Origin: Symbiodinium natans | Lineage: Eukaryota > Sar > Dinophyceae > Suessiales > Symbiodiniaceae | Assembly (NCBI GenBank): GCA_905221605.1 | Contig: CAJNDS010000380.1 | Location: forward strand, 812,001 to 876,000 | DNA length: 64,000 bases | Direction of reading: 5' to 3' | Shown here: positions 49,535-59,533 of the stretch, one piece after another | Layout of the letters: each line of letters opens with the position of its first letter | How positions within the stretch are numbered: position 1 is the first letter of the stretch | Notes under the pieces: generated by a model | Told to the model about the DNA's origin: nothing | The model's input: the letters and a program-made list of their open reading frames with translations, nothing else | Database searches by the model: none | Position numbers and translations under genes: made by a program

Positions 49535-50819
49535 GTGTGCGCTTCTTCAGCGGCTCTAGCTTTCGCTCCAGGAAGCAACGGCGGGGAACGCCCCTTGAGC
49601 CAAGCCTGCACTGCTCCTCTGTTAATTACAAGCCACTGCTGCCGAAATAGGCGATCCACAGCCAGTCCTTCTCTTCCTCTCTCCTCTGCAAGTTTTGCCG
49701 AGCCTGCACCCCAGACCGTGCCTGGAGGGCTTCTGCACCGGCACTGTCGGAAGAAACCAGGTCCCGGGCTTCCCTGTGCATGATCTGGCATGCTCTCCGA
49801 CACAGCCGCCTCAGTCGTCGCCACCGCGGCCCTTTACCGCTCCTTGGACTCTGCCTGTGATATCGTGTCACGCAATGATCGCCCTCTCCCCTTCGACAGT
49901 CACTTCAGGCTTCCGGTCCCACTTCAAGCCTGTGGTTGTCGAGGGCTGTGGCGGCGGAGGGTGCCCCGCTGCGGTGCAGGTCCCGGGGCTGGCGCTTGCG
50001 GCTAACACCGGGGAGACGGCTTCCGTTGAGGCTGCGCGCCTGCAGCGACGAAAGAGCAAGTCCTGTCTGACACCTGAATTGTGCCCCGCCAGACGAACGG
50101 TCCAATCTCTTTGAAAGGCTTGGATGGCCCACGCGCCGTCCTAGGAAACATGCTGTGTCTTTGTGCAGAGCTTTATATACATATATTGTATATGGTATGC
50201 TTCTGACCCCAACCTCACGGTGACACAGCTCTCTGCTTCGCTCCCGCACAGTGCCTTGCATTTGGTGAGTCCTCTCGTAAAGGGCCCACCTGCACGGGGT
50301 CCTTTGTAATCCCTATAAGCCGCCCTAAATCCCATACATGAACTCAGGCGCTTGGCTTAAGGGGCAGTTTTCCTGTTAGGATCCCCCTCGGCCAATCCCC
50401 AAGTGCGGCCATAGCTGGCCCACGAATTCTCGAGCTGCTGCCTTTCAATAGGCCAACTCTCAACTCTCGTTTTCTACTGCGTTTCTTGGTCAGGGAGTGA
50501 CGCCCCTGTATACGTGTCATCTCCGAGTATCCTTCTTTCCTTTCTCAGTGCATGAGATTTTGGCTGTGGTGCTTGAGGCTTTACTGTTTTCAGACCGGGA
50601 ACGGATTTCAAACAGCCCCTCACCACCATTGGAATCATTCCAACTGGGAAAGAGTCCTCGGCTCACAGAAGACAGAGAAGGAGCCGGACGCGAAGCAGAA
50701 CAATACTCAGAGTATATTGTTCAGGACTTCCTGTTGCGGAGGAACAGGTAGTTCAAGCAATTGGTGCGTTAGAGCAGCATCACACAAAGTCAAGGCTGCC
50801 TTTGCAGGCAGCAAGAAGG
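49535..50819. other. GC-rich region upstream of the LINE ORF1
   Basis: Free of telomeric repeats, with overlapping open frames on both strands (for example 49695-50114 +), none recognised. It may include the LINE 5' UTR; the element's 5' end could not be located. Confidence 0.4.
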
Positions 50820-51854
50820 ATGAGTCAAGAAAGCGGTCCATGGTACTGTACAGGATGCAAACAGTGGTGCAAGTCCACTGCAGCGTTTTGTGGATCCTGT
50901 GGTACTCATTGGACAGCCATCAATGGTCAGCCCTCTCCGTGGAGGGATGTGGGGTGGGGACAAAGACCGATGTCGCCTCACAGACGTGCCTCGCCCAGAA
51001 GGCGACAGAACCCTTGGCCAACCGGCACTACAGCGTGGCCTTGGAATGGGAGCTCAGACAGTGGAAAAGGACATGGTGCATGGAAGGCGCCCAAGGACAA
51101 AGGAAAGGACAAAGGCAAGGACAAAGGCAAGGGCAAGCCGACAGTCTACCAGAGCCCGGCGTGGCAGAACCCATCTCCGCCTTGGCAAGCCAGTGGTGGA
51201 ATGCCACATGCTTCGGTCAACTCGGGGCCAAGCAGTGTGACCGACAATGCGCAAATTCAGGAATTGGTTGGAGCGCTCAAGGGTGCATACTCCAACTCCG
51301 CGATGCCTCCGGAAATCGCAGAGATGGTGGCCAAAGCGGAAAACAGTGCCACCAAGCAGCAGACGAAGGACCTGCACACATATACCACGCAGCTCGGTGC
51401 AGCCAGGAAGCAGCTTCAGTCAGTTCGCGCGGCCATGCAGACGCAAGAAGCTGCTTGGACAGTCTTTCTTCAACAAACTGCGGAGGCAGTCGAGAAGGGA
51501 AACGAAGACCATGCAGCAAGAATGGCGGACTACAAGACAAAAGAAGAAGAGGCGTTGCAGAAGATAGCTGCGGCAAGGAGGCAAATCCGAGCACTTGCAG
51601 CAGCAAAGAACGAGGCCGAGGACTTGGATGCATCGGAGCCGGAAATGATGGAAGCAGAGGAAAGTGTAGAGGAATCCGCTACGGATGCGGCGGCATCGAC
51701 GCAGCAGGCGCAAGACCTTTTGCGTACCGCGCTGGACTCAGTGTTGGCCAAGTTGCCAGCCAAAAGTGGGGAGGTATCTCCGCGAGAAAGGACACCGAGG
51801 AGACGCGAAAAAGTGGGTCCTACCGAGGAGGGGAAGCCTGCAAACCCTGTTTAG
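50820..51854 (+). CDS. LINE ORF1: RanBP2-like zinc finger and coiled-coil protein
   Basis: 344 residues from ATG (MSQESGPWYC). A C-x2-C-x10-C-x2-C finger with flanking Trp lies at about residues 8-31 (WYCTGCKQWC...CGSCGTHW). A Gly/Lys/Asp repeat (KGKDKGKDKGKDKGKGK) follows at about 90-106, then Gln/Ala/Glu-rich coiled coil (about 150-270) and an acidic Glu-Ser tail with a final basic patch (RERTPRRREK). Such ORF1 proteins are thought to bind RNA and package the element. The stop TAG at 51852 is 47 nt before the first ATG of ORF2, which is in the -1 frame relative to ORF1. I chose ATG 50820; an upstream in-frame TTG at 50802 is unlikely. Confidence 0.75.
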   Translation: MSQESGPWYCTGCKQWCKSTAAFCGSCGTHWTAINGQPSPWRDVGWGQRPMSPHRRASPRRRQNPWPTGTTAWPWNGSSDSGKGHGAWKAPKDKGKDKGKDKGKGKPTVYQSPAWQNPSPPWQASGGMPHASVNSGPSSVTDNAQIQELVGALKGAYSNSAMPPEIAEMVAKAENSATKQQTKDLHTYTTQLGAARKQLQSVRAAMQTQEAAWTVFLQQTAEAVEKGNEDHAARMADYKTKEEEALQKIAAARRQIRALAAAKNEAEDLDASEPEMMEAEESVEESATDAAASTQQAQDLLRTALDSVLAKLPAKSGEVSPRERTPRRREKVGPTEEGKPANPV

Positions 51855-51901
51855 GTCACAGTACCGAATGGGCACCCAGGAGTGGGTACTTGTGGCCGAA
51901 C

Positions 51902-54900
51902 ATGCAAGGGTACCGGCATTCCGTCTTTGATGAGGCAGATTTCAAGGATGAAAACCAAGCGCGAAGGTTCGGGATTGCTTGGGAATTTTGCTGCAAGCTG
52001 ATGGTGCTCAGCGACACTATGGCAAATCATGCAGCGAAAGCCCTAGGCGGTGACTTTTTCAACGTGGAATGGTCATACGCAGCCGATCCGCTCAATGACG
52101 CAGAGATGCAAGCCATCGATGCGCGCGGCGCAGCAGACGCTGTTGAGGCTCCGAGCCCCAGTCGAACATGCTGGGGGCCTAGTAGTGGTGACACGCACAC
52201 AGCCAAGAGGTGCAGGCCCAGCTGTCTGCGTAGGACAAGGGCAGGCAGCAAGAGGCCACACCACCGAGTGCGCTTTGAAAACGCACCGACTGAACATGTG
52301 AGTCTGAGTCCCATACGTTGGACTGCTCCTGAAAGTTCTGTGTGTTCTTTTTCCATCCCGCAGTGTGAATTCAACTGCGTGGGACCAAGTAGCGCTGGCC
52401 CGGCTTGCTGTGTGGAGCCTGCGTGGCGTGTGATAGGGGGTCCTATGGTGGAAAATCCTCAACAGCAACTGACGTGCGCTGAGCCATGCACGGATGAACA
52501 CACGCATACCTACAAATGGGGTCGGGGCAAGGTTATTTCGTCCAAGATCGTTCTTGTCCTTGATGAGTTGGTGCGTGAGTCGAGTGAGGACAGAAGCGTG
52601 GTTGTTCGCGCCGCTTCTCGCTTGAACTTGGGTTTCGACGTTGACTTGAATCTGTCCTTCGGTGTACGCTTCAGCCCTTGCGATCTCTGCCAGGATTTGG
52701 CTCAGTTGGGCGCACTGCATGCCTCTACTGTTGCTGCCTTGTTACATCTGCCCTTCTGGGACAGGAGGATTCCTTACCGACGCGTGCGACTATACACGGA
52801 TGGGTCATACACCGCTGACGCCCAAGAAGCGGGCTGGGCGGTTGTGATGGTCGTTTGCACTGAACTGGGTTGGCAACTCGCAGGCTATTGCTGTGGCAGT
52901 TTGGAGCTTTTCTCCGCGGATTGCGGACTTCAGCAACTGCAGCTGCACGCGTACACTGCCGAGGTCACTGCCATGCTATATGCGCTTGTTCTTGCGCGGG
53001 GATGTCAGTGCGAGCATGTTGATGTGTGTTTTGACTGCGTTTCTGCCGCAGGGGCTGCTGCAGGAAGATACTGGTCAGCCTGTCTCGACAGGCTTTCTTG
53101 CAGGGCAGCGCAGTTGGCCATCTTGGCAGAGGATGCAGGGAAAGTAATCACTTGGAGGCACATAAAATCTCACGTTGGGGACTCGCTCAATGAGTTGGCT
53201 GATCGCGCGGCGAAGTTTGGCAGCAAAGGCAATGAAGTCAGGGTCGGCGAGAACTCCATCGCTGAGGCCATCCGAGAAGATGTGTACGCGTGGCTTTGGT
53301 GGGTGAGCTTTGTGCGTGACCATCCGCAAGTGCTGCCGTGTGTGAATGCGGACGGACTCACCGCGCCCACTGAGACTCGGGTTGTTGTTGAAGGCCCCTC
53401 CGACAAACTGCCAGGGGCTTGCGTGAAGCATGATGCAAGCCACAATGTGGGCGCGGCAGTGTCTGACGATTTGCGCGGTGACAAGTCATTACCTTCAACA
53501 CCTGTTCCACGACTTTCTTCCGCAGAGTGGTGCATCAACCTCATCACTTATAACACGCTTTCACTTAAAAGCGTTGCCCAAAAAGAGTGCTTATGCAAGC
53601 AATCTAGTGCCCACGAGATTCACGTTGTTGGGTTGCAAGAAACACGTGTTGAAGTTGAACCTCTGACTAGATGCGGCCCATATCGTGTGTTTGCCAGTGA
53701 TGCTTGCAAAGGACAAGACGGCTGTCAAATCTGGATAAATTCCGAAGTTGCTTTTGGCAAGGATGACATGGGCAAGCCGATCAAGTGGGACCCCGGCAGC
53801 GCCGCGATTTGGCATGCAGATCCCCGGTTGTTGCTCGTGTTGACTGACATCGGTCGCTCTGGCATTGCTTTTTGCTCTGGGCACGCTCCCACTGCCGATG
53901 CTGGTGTTGAGGCTGTGCACGCGTGGTGGGACAGACTCGAGTCCATCATGCGAGGCATTCCCCGTCGCTATTGTCCCCTGTGTCTTTTTGATTGCAACGC
54001 ACGCTACCGGAGCAAAGACGAGGCAGGAACCGTTGCGAAGGCTGAGCCACTCAACGTGCCCGCGCAGCGTATGCGTGACTTCTTGACAGAGGCATGTCTC
54101 ACTGCCAGTAATCTCAAGACTTCGGCTGGAGAAGACGTTGTAACGTGGGTTAGTCCAGTCGGGCGTCCTGCGTGCCTTGGCTTTGTCTTGTTACCGGATC
54201 CGCTCGGGGGACATGCGCAAACGTTTGGGGGGCTGCCTCATTTCACTGACGTCCATGGCTTCGATCATGCTCCGCTCCACGTGCGTGTAAGCTGGAAAGA
54301 TCAAGTTGAGGAAAGTCGGCGCAATGTTGTTTTTGATCGCAGGGCCATGCTCACAGCAGAGGGCCGTCAGGTCATGAGAGATGTTTTTCGCAGCGCTCCA
54401 CTGCTTGAATGGGAAGAAACTGCTGACGCGTACCTTTCTAAGTTGAATTCTCACATCAAAGCAAATCTTGAGCACCACTGCCCATTGTCACGGCAGAGAC
54501 CGAGGCTACAACAGGCATCCGAGCAAACATGGGCTGTCATCCGTCAGAGGCGACATGCACGAAGGCTGCTTCGCAGACTGCGTGACCTTGCCGACAGTGG
54601 GTTGTTGGACGCTTGTTGGGGAGCTTGGCGTGGGGAGACTTGCAGAGCACGTGCTTGGTTGCGGAGGTGCAAGCAGTTGCGCTTCGGTAGAGCTCGGGTT
54701 GCTGTTTCAATTCGGAGGTTGACTCACACCTTCCGCGTCATGAGCGCTGTTGATGCGGCAAACTTTGTGAGGCGGTCGGTTGCGGAAGCTAGGACTGAAG
54801 GCTCTGCTGAGTTGGCGAGCTTGCTTCGAGGCATGCTCAAGTTTGGACGTCGCTATCGGCCACTTCAGCCCGCTCCGATCCTACATGACAACGGTGAAAC

Positions 54901-56350
54901 GTATGTTGGCAGGGGTCAAGTCTTGCCTGTGTTGGCACAGCATTTCGCTGTGGCTGAGCGTGCCGTCCCTTGTCGCGTCGAGGAATTGCACCAGCAGCAG
55001 AGTGACAGCGTCGCGGTTGATGTCGATGCCAGTGAAATGCCCGACGTTGCTCAACGTGCGTGTTGCTTCTCTGCGTTGAAGTCGGCCAAAGCGGCAGGGG
55101 TTTCGTCAATCCCGGCAGAGGCCTATAAGGCTGCCCCTTATGACGCTGCCCTAACCCACATGCCCTTGATCTTGCGTATGGTTCTCAGGGCAGATTGTCC
55201 TGTGCTTTGGAAGGGAGGACGTGGATGTCCTGTCCCAAAGGCAGGAAAGGCGCTCACTGATCGCACCGGCTGGAGGAACATCATATGTATGGAGGCTTCG
55301 CAGAAAGCAGCCGGGCGTGCAGTCAGAGTTCACCTCATGCAGAACTTCAAACGCATGGCGCACACGGCGCAATGTGGCAGCCCAAAGGGGTTGCCGCTGG
55401 AACTCCCAATGACGTACATCAGAAGCCACGTTGAACAGCTTCACACCAAACAAAAAAATGGTGCTGTCTTATTTATAGACGGTAAAGATGCATATTACAG
55501 TGCCCTCAGGCAGCTGCTGATTGACAATGGAGGCTTTGAGACCGCGCAAGAAATGCAGACTTTCCTTGAAGGACTTCATGCGGATCCTGAGGTGCAAGCG
55601 AGATTTGCGGCTTTGATTTGGGGACCGGGCTTGTTAACGGAAGCGGGGGTGGCCAGCGGCATCAAAAATTTCATCCGATCCACATTTGAGGGGTCGTGGA
55701 TGAGCTTGCAGCCTGAGCTTGGCCGTTTTTACCTCACGACAACAGGAACCGTTCCTGGCGCGCCGCTCGCTGATATCTTATTTGTTTTTTTGGGATCCCT
55801 GTTCCTGGAACGGTTGCGCAGTCGGCTTGAGGAACGCGGATTGCTTGTGACCTCGACTTCGGGCTTCGAAGGCCCTGCCGCTGGTTGGGCTGATGATTTT
55901 GGGGTGATGCTTGAGGCAGACACTCCGCAGCTAGCTGTCCAACAGGTTCAGGATGCTGTCCCGATTGTGCATAGCTGCTTGCTCAGCATCGGTGTTTCCT
56001 TGAATCTGCAAAGAGGCAAAACAGAGGCGCTGCTCGTGCTGAAAGGTCACGGCAGCCGCCAGCTGAAGCAGCAACTTTTTTGTTCTGACGACCCCAGCGT
56101 TCCTGTCGTTTTGTCCAGGGGCGTGCAGACTGCTGTGTGCTTGACGACGGAATACACACACCTTGGCGGCATTGTTGCGGCGGATGGGCATGCCATGTCT
56201 GACATGAAGAACAGAGCCTGCGCAGCTGAAGGTGTTTTCAAGCGTCTTCGTAAGATGCTGTTCTGGAGTATGGCGCTGCAGCTCTGTGAAAAAACGCACT
56301 TGCTGGAGTCTCTCGTGTTGCGAAAATTTTTGCATGGCGCTTGTTTCTGA
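51902..56350 (+). CDS. LINE ORF2: RNase H - EEP endonuclease - reverse transcriptase
   Basis: 1482 residues from the first ATG after ORF1. RNase H at about 294-440: LYTDGSY (Asp about 300), AYTAEVTAML, FDCVSA and NELADRAAK supply the D-E-D-D set. EEP endonuclease at about 540-800: LITYNTLSLK, VGLQETR, GHAPTAD, FDCNAR, GFDHAPLHV. Reverse transcriptase at about 990-1385: motif A FIDGKDAYYS (Asp about 1193), motif B TVPGAPLADILF, motif C WADD (Asp pair about 1331-1332). It ends at TGA 56348 where homologous sequence clearly continues. The same frame is open upstream to ATG 50552, right across ORF1; that part reads as Cys/Trp-rich shadow, not protein. ORF2 may be reached by reinitiation or by -1 frameshifting; no classic slippery heptamer was found near 51854. 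Confidence 0.85.
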   Translation: MQGYRHSVFDEADFKDENQARRFGIAWEFCCKLMVLSDTMANHAAKALGGDFFNVEWSYAADPLNDAEMQAIDARGAADAVEAPSPSRTCWGPSSGDTHTAKRCRPSCLRRTRAGSKRPHHRVRFENAPTEHVSLSPIRWTAPESSVCSFSIPQCEFNCVGPSSAGPACCVEPAWRVIGGPMVENPQQQLTCAEPCTDEHTHTYKWGRGKVISSKIVLVLDELVRESSEDRSVVVRAASRLNLGFDVDLNLSFGVRFSPCDLCQDLAQLGALHASTVAALLHLPFWDRRIPYRRVRLYTDGSYTADAQEAGWAVVMVVCTELGWQLAGYCCGSLELFSADCGLQQLQLHAYTAEVTAMLYALVLARGCQCEHVDVCFDCVSAAGAAAGRYWSACLDRLSCRAAQLAILAEDAGKVITWRHIKSHVGDSLNELADRAAKFGSKGNEVRVGENSIAEAIREDVYAWLWWVSFVRDHPQVLPCVNADGLTAPTETRVVVEGPSDKLPGACVKHDASHNVGAAVSDDLRGDKSLPSTPVPRLSSAEWCINLITYNTLSLKSVAQKECLCKQSSAHEIHVVGLQETRVEVEPLTRCGPYRVFASDACKGQDGCQIWINSEVAFGKDDMGKPIKWDPGSAAIWHADPRLLLVLTDIGRSGIAFCSGHAPTADAGVEAVHAWWDRLESIMRGIPRRYCPLCLFDCNARYRSKDEAGTVAKAEPLNVPAQRMRDFLTEACLTASNLKTSAGEDVVTWVSPVGRPACLGFVLLPDPLGGHAQTFGGLPHFTDVHGFDHAPLHVRVSWKDQVEESRRNVVFDRRAMLTAEGRQVMRDVFRSAPLLEWEETADAYLSKLNSHIKANLEHHCPLSRQRPRLQQASEQTWAVIRQRRHARRLLRRLRDLADSGLLDACWGAWRGETCRARAWLRRCKQLRFGRARVAVSIRRLTHTFRVMSAVDAANFVRRSVAEARTEGSAELASLLRGMLKFGRRYRPLQPAPILHDNGETYVGRGQVLPVLAQHFAVAERAVPCRVEELHQQQSDSVAVDVDASEMPDVAQRACCFSALKSAKAAGVSSIPAEAYKAAPYDAALTHMPLILRMVLRADCPVLWKGGRGCPVPKAGKALTDRTGWRNIICMEASQKAAGRAVRVHLMQNFKRMAHTAQCGSPKGLPLELPMTYIRSHVEQLHTKQKNGAVLFIDGKDAYYSALRQLLIDNGGFETAQEMQTFLEGLHADPEVQARFAALIWGPGLLTEAGVASGIKNFIRSTFEGSWMSLQPELGRFYLTTTGTVPGAPLADILFVFLGSLFLERLRSRLEERGLLVTSTSGFEGPAAGWADDFGVMLEADTPQLAVQQVQDAVPIVHSCLLSIGVSLNLQRGKTEALLVLKGHGSRQLKQQLFCSDDPSVPVVLSRGVQTAVCLTTEYTHLGGIVAADGHAMSDMKNRACAAEGVFKRLRKMLFWSMALQLCEKTHLLESLVLRKFLHGACF

Positions 56351-57554
56351 TGTTTCAAGACCAAAGGGGAGTCCAGGTTCTTTCATGCCAGATACATGTC
56401 TTGGTGTCGGAGGGCCGTGAGACCCATTTGCCGAGTCTCAAGTCAGGGCATGACTGATGCTGAAGTGTGTGAATTGCTGGCCATCCTGACTCCAGAGGAG
56501 GCGCTTGCTGAACGAAGAGCCCGTTGGATGCTAATGGTTGCCGAGCTTGCGTGCCCCTTTCTGGTGGAACAGTTGGAAAAATGCGGTTGCTTGGCATGCG
56601 TTATTGCAGTTGTGGCCGACTTGCAGCGTGCAGCGAACTGTGTCTGGCGGGATCACTCAGTTGTTGCGTGACTTGGGGACAGTTGCAGATGAAGGCAAGC
56701 GTGCGGTCAGACTGGCCTCGAGGACCCTTAAGAAGACTAGAGGCGACATGCACAGTCGTCTACTTGCGAATGCATATGCCAGAGAGTGCCTGAGGAACAT
56801 GGGAGGGGTCTGCTGTAGATTGCCCGGGCCCCCTTCTCAAGGAAACTGCATACGTGAGTTGTGCAAGCGGTTTTTCTCCACACCCTGTGCGCTTGCTGCG
56901 CACAAGCAGAAGAGTCATGGACGAGCAGGGATTGCTGCAGGATTCCTCGGATCCCGATGCCAGGTCTGCGGCACGGAATTTTGGACGACCAAGCGTCTGC
57001 AGATGCATCTCAGGAAGAATCCCAAGTGCTTGACGGTTTGCATGGAGTCTGATGTCGGAAGCGTTGAGTGGGAACGGGTTTCAGTCGTCTCCGTTGGCAA
57101 GTCTGGCCAGCGACCTGCTGTCAAGACTGCTGGCCCTGCACCATTTTGGACTTTGCTGCGCCCCGTAGAGCATGAGCCTCAGCATGACACGGACACTGAA
57201 GTTGCTGTTGACTCGGATGCTGCTGTTCAGTCGATTGGAAATGAGCTTGTCACGTGTGAGTCCTTCAAGGATGTGTTTCTTCTTTTTCTTTCGTGGGCTC
57301 TACACGCAAGCATTGACAGAAATTGTTTGCTGCAAGCAGCGCGCAGAGCGCCAGATGCAGCTTCGTATGATGCCCTCCAAGCCGTTTACCTCAGCTGGCA
57401 GCTCGCCGTCCTTGTAAAGAGTCATGGTTCTGGTCGTGTTTCTGGATCCAGGTTCCGTGCTGCGGTAGAAGGGGGTCACCTCATACTTGCACCCAGAAGC
57501 TCGCAATGCGGTATGCTGGGCCGCAGATTCGATGGTGCAAGACGGCTGCTGTAG
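56351..57554 (+). pseudogene. LINE ORF2 C-terminal part, broken by stop and frameshift
   Basis: After TGA 56348 the ORF2 frame continues (KTKGESRFFHARYMSWCRRA, then LTPEEALAERRARWML and ACPFLVEQLEK) to 56671. Near 56640 coding moves +1 to a frame running to TAG 57552 (SGGITQLLRDLG, then LASRTLKKTRGDMHSRLL). It holds a C2H2 finger (CIRELCKRFFSTPCALAAHK) and a second CxxC finger (CQVCGTEFWTTKRLQMHL). These resemble the nucleic-acid-binding tail of many LINEs. The last 100 residues have no recognised domain. Confidence 0.75.
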
Positions 57555-57741
57555 CGGCTTGATCTTTCTTGAATTCGAGAGCGCGTCACATGACTCAAGC
57601 AGCAATGCAACAACAACATACATGAACTCAATCCTATCAGCCCGGTAAACTCTGAAACTTCGAAGCCTGAGCCCATGATGAAGGCCCAAAATGTGCATTC
57701 CCTGGATGCATAACACCTCCAAGCCCCAAAACCAAGCGCAG

Positions 57742-57885
57742 GTGCTGGCAGATCTGTGGAGGCGATTGGCGCCGTCGGCGAGGGCCTTGTCCGTGTCTCT
57801 TGGACCGTTGCAAGATGCAGCCCTACAGTTGGGAACTTTAAACCCTGAAGCCGGACATGCTTGGACGTGCTCAGGAAGCGCACCG
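57742..57885 (+). CDS. putative exon, 48 codons, GTAAGT donor
   Basis: GCGCAG acceptor; phase 0-0: VLADLWRRLAPSARALSVSL, GPLQDAALQLGTLNPEAGHA, WTCSGSAP, then GTAAGT at 57886, the best donor consensus in the window. No repeats inside. Family unknown. Confidence 0.6.
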
Positions 57886-59533
57886 GTAAGTGGCGCCACC
57901 AGATGATCAATGAGTCCTCCGGACGCCGCGCCTCTGTCGGCTCCTTCACCACGTCAGAAAAACTCATAGTAGGTTCTGCACAATCGCCCCTTCTGAAGCG
58001 GTAGGAGTCGTGATATTCATATAATATGTCATATAAGGATCGAAAATACATTTGCTAGTTGCTGTGCCAGAACTGCGGACAGCGAAATAGTGATGATGTT
58101 GACGATGATGATGGCGATGATGATGATACTAACACGATTTTGTGATTACAATGACTGTTCTTTGGCAAGTACTAATTGCTAGTTGCAAGTCACAGATCTG
58201 CAGTGGCTATTTACGAACTGCCAGTAATAACTAGAAGTTGCTATACCAAATACCAAATACGAAATGATGAATCTTGAAAATTGTTTTCTAGTTAGAGAGT
58301 ACCATCTGCCCTATCTGCTGATTACGTATTCTGTACTAAATAATCATTACTAGTTAATGATTGCCAAGTCTTACTTGTTGTTGCTAAATGGTAGTCACTA
58401 CTTCCTGTCATCTATTGGTACTATGAAAGCCTGTTTGCCGATTGGCAGTATTATTCTTGCCAGCAGTACTTTTGCCATGACTATGAATATGGCTATAGCT
58501 GCCACTGCTATGGCTGGTAGTATTGCGATTACACTGCTATTATTCTGCTTATTGCAGTTGTTCTTACTACGACCGTTTGTATTTTGCAATTTCCATTTCC
58601 ATTACTAGTACTTTTTGCCCTTCTTATTTCTCGTTTACTATTGCTACTACCATTACCATAAACTAGATGCATTATTACACATCTTGTGCTCATGGCTATA
58701 GATTTAGCGGTTGCAGCCGTGCTCCTTCTATGTACTGTACCCTGAACCGTAAATAGTAGGAGCTTCCGTTGTGGACGGCTCACGGCCACACTGGCCAAGG
58801 TTGTACATAAGACAGACCCGCGAACATCGTGAGTCAGCCCCAAGAAAGTGAAGCGCTGTTCGCGACTCGGGTCCATGTATCCGTCCCTAAACCCTAAACC
58901 CTAGACCCCTCAACCTGAAACCAATTCGGATGTGGGGTTCAGGGTGCGTTGCGTGATGTCTCTAGCAGTCTGAGCCTTTGTAGCACCTCCACTCTCCACC
59001 CGCTACAGTTACAGCATGGACACACACCCTAAACTGTACATAAACCCAAAACCTTCCGTAGCCTTGAGCCTGCACCCCAAGCCAATATGGAATACCTTTA
59101 GAGTGCTGAACCCTATACAGCAATCCCTGAAACCCTAGAACTCCTCAGAGTTTAGGGCGCAGAGTTGCTGCGTTCCCACAGGGGGGGGGGGGGGGGGGGG
59201 GGAAGGGTGGTTTAGGAGTAGGTTTTTAAGGCTTTAGGGTTTAGGGTTTTACAATTTAGGGTTGGGTTTTCCTGGTGTTTCTAAGGGTTTGTTTAGGGTT
59301 CAAGGTTTTACGCTTCCAGGGTTCCTAGGGTTTTCGAGGGTTTGTTTGGGGTTGAAGGTTTTGGGCTTTTAGGGTTTTAGGGTATAGGGTTTGCGTGTGG
59401 GTTTAGGGGTTTTACTTGGCACCTACTGGCGGCATGTTCCTTCTTGAAAACGCCAGCCCATGTGAGACTCGAGCACAAGGTCTCCATCAGGATTGGGCGT
59501 TGATGCTTTGCTGCTGGATTGGTGTTGTCCCGC
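57886..59533. other. AT-rich and low-complexity intergenic region
   Basis: GATGAT repeat (58088-58130), then AT-rich TACTA/TTGCTA-rich DNA to about 58740, telomere-like words (58885-59130), a poly-G run at about 59180-59202 and degenerate TTTAGGG (59215-59410). No firm gene; open frames on either strand (for example 58529-58876 -) are not recognised. Confidence 0.5.

Larger units (their letters stand above)
50820..57554 (+). mobile_element. non-LTR retrotransposon (LINE), nearly full length, inactivated
   Basis: Two ORFs on the + strand: a zinc-finger/coiled-coil ORF1 and an ORF2 with RNase H, EEP endonuclease and reverse transcriptase, then zinc fingers. Ends are minimum limits set by coding sequence; no poly-A or target-site duplication could be fixed. 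One in-frame stop (56348) and one frameshift (about 56640) break ORF2, while catalytic motifs are intact, so it is a fairly young dead copy. It lies between candidate exons of the same strand, probably in an intron or intergenic gap. Confidence 0.85.

Noticed and set aside
50552-51854. N-terminal extension of ORF2 as a real protein domain
   Set aside because: Cys/Trp-rich, no motif, and the overlapping frame encodes a plausible ORF1 with zinc finger and coiled coil.
58529-58876. 115-codon - strand frame
   Set aside because: Runs through AT-rich low-complexity DNA; composition Ser/Arg/Asn-biased, no domain.
59055-59075. Relic spliced leader (CCGTAGCC...)
   Set aside because: Only the first eight bases match the dinoflagellate spliced leader; the middle is missing.
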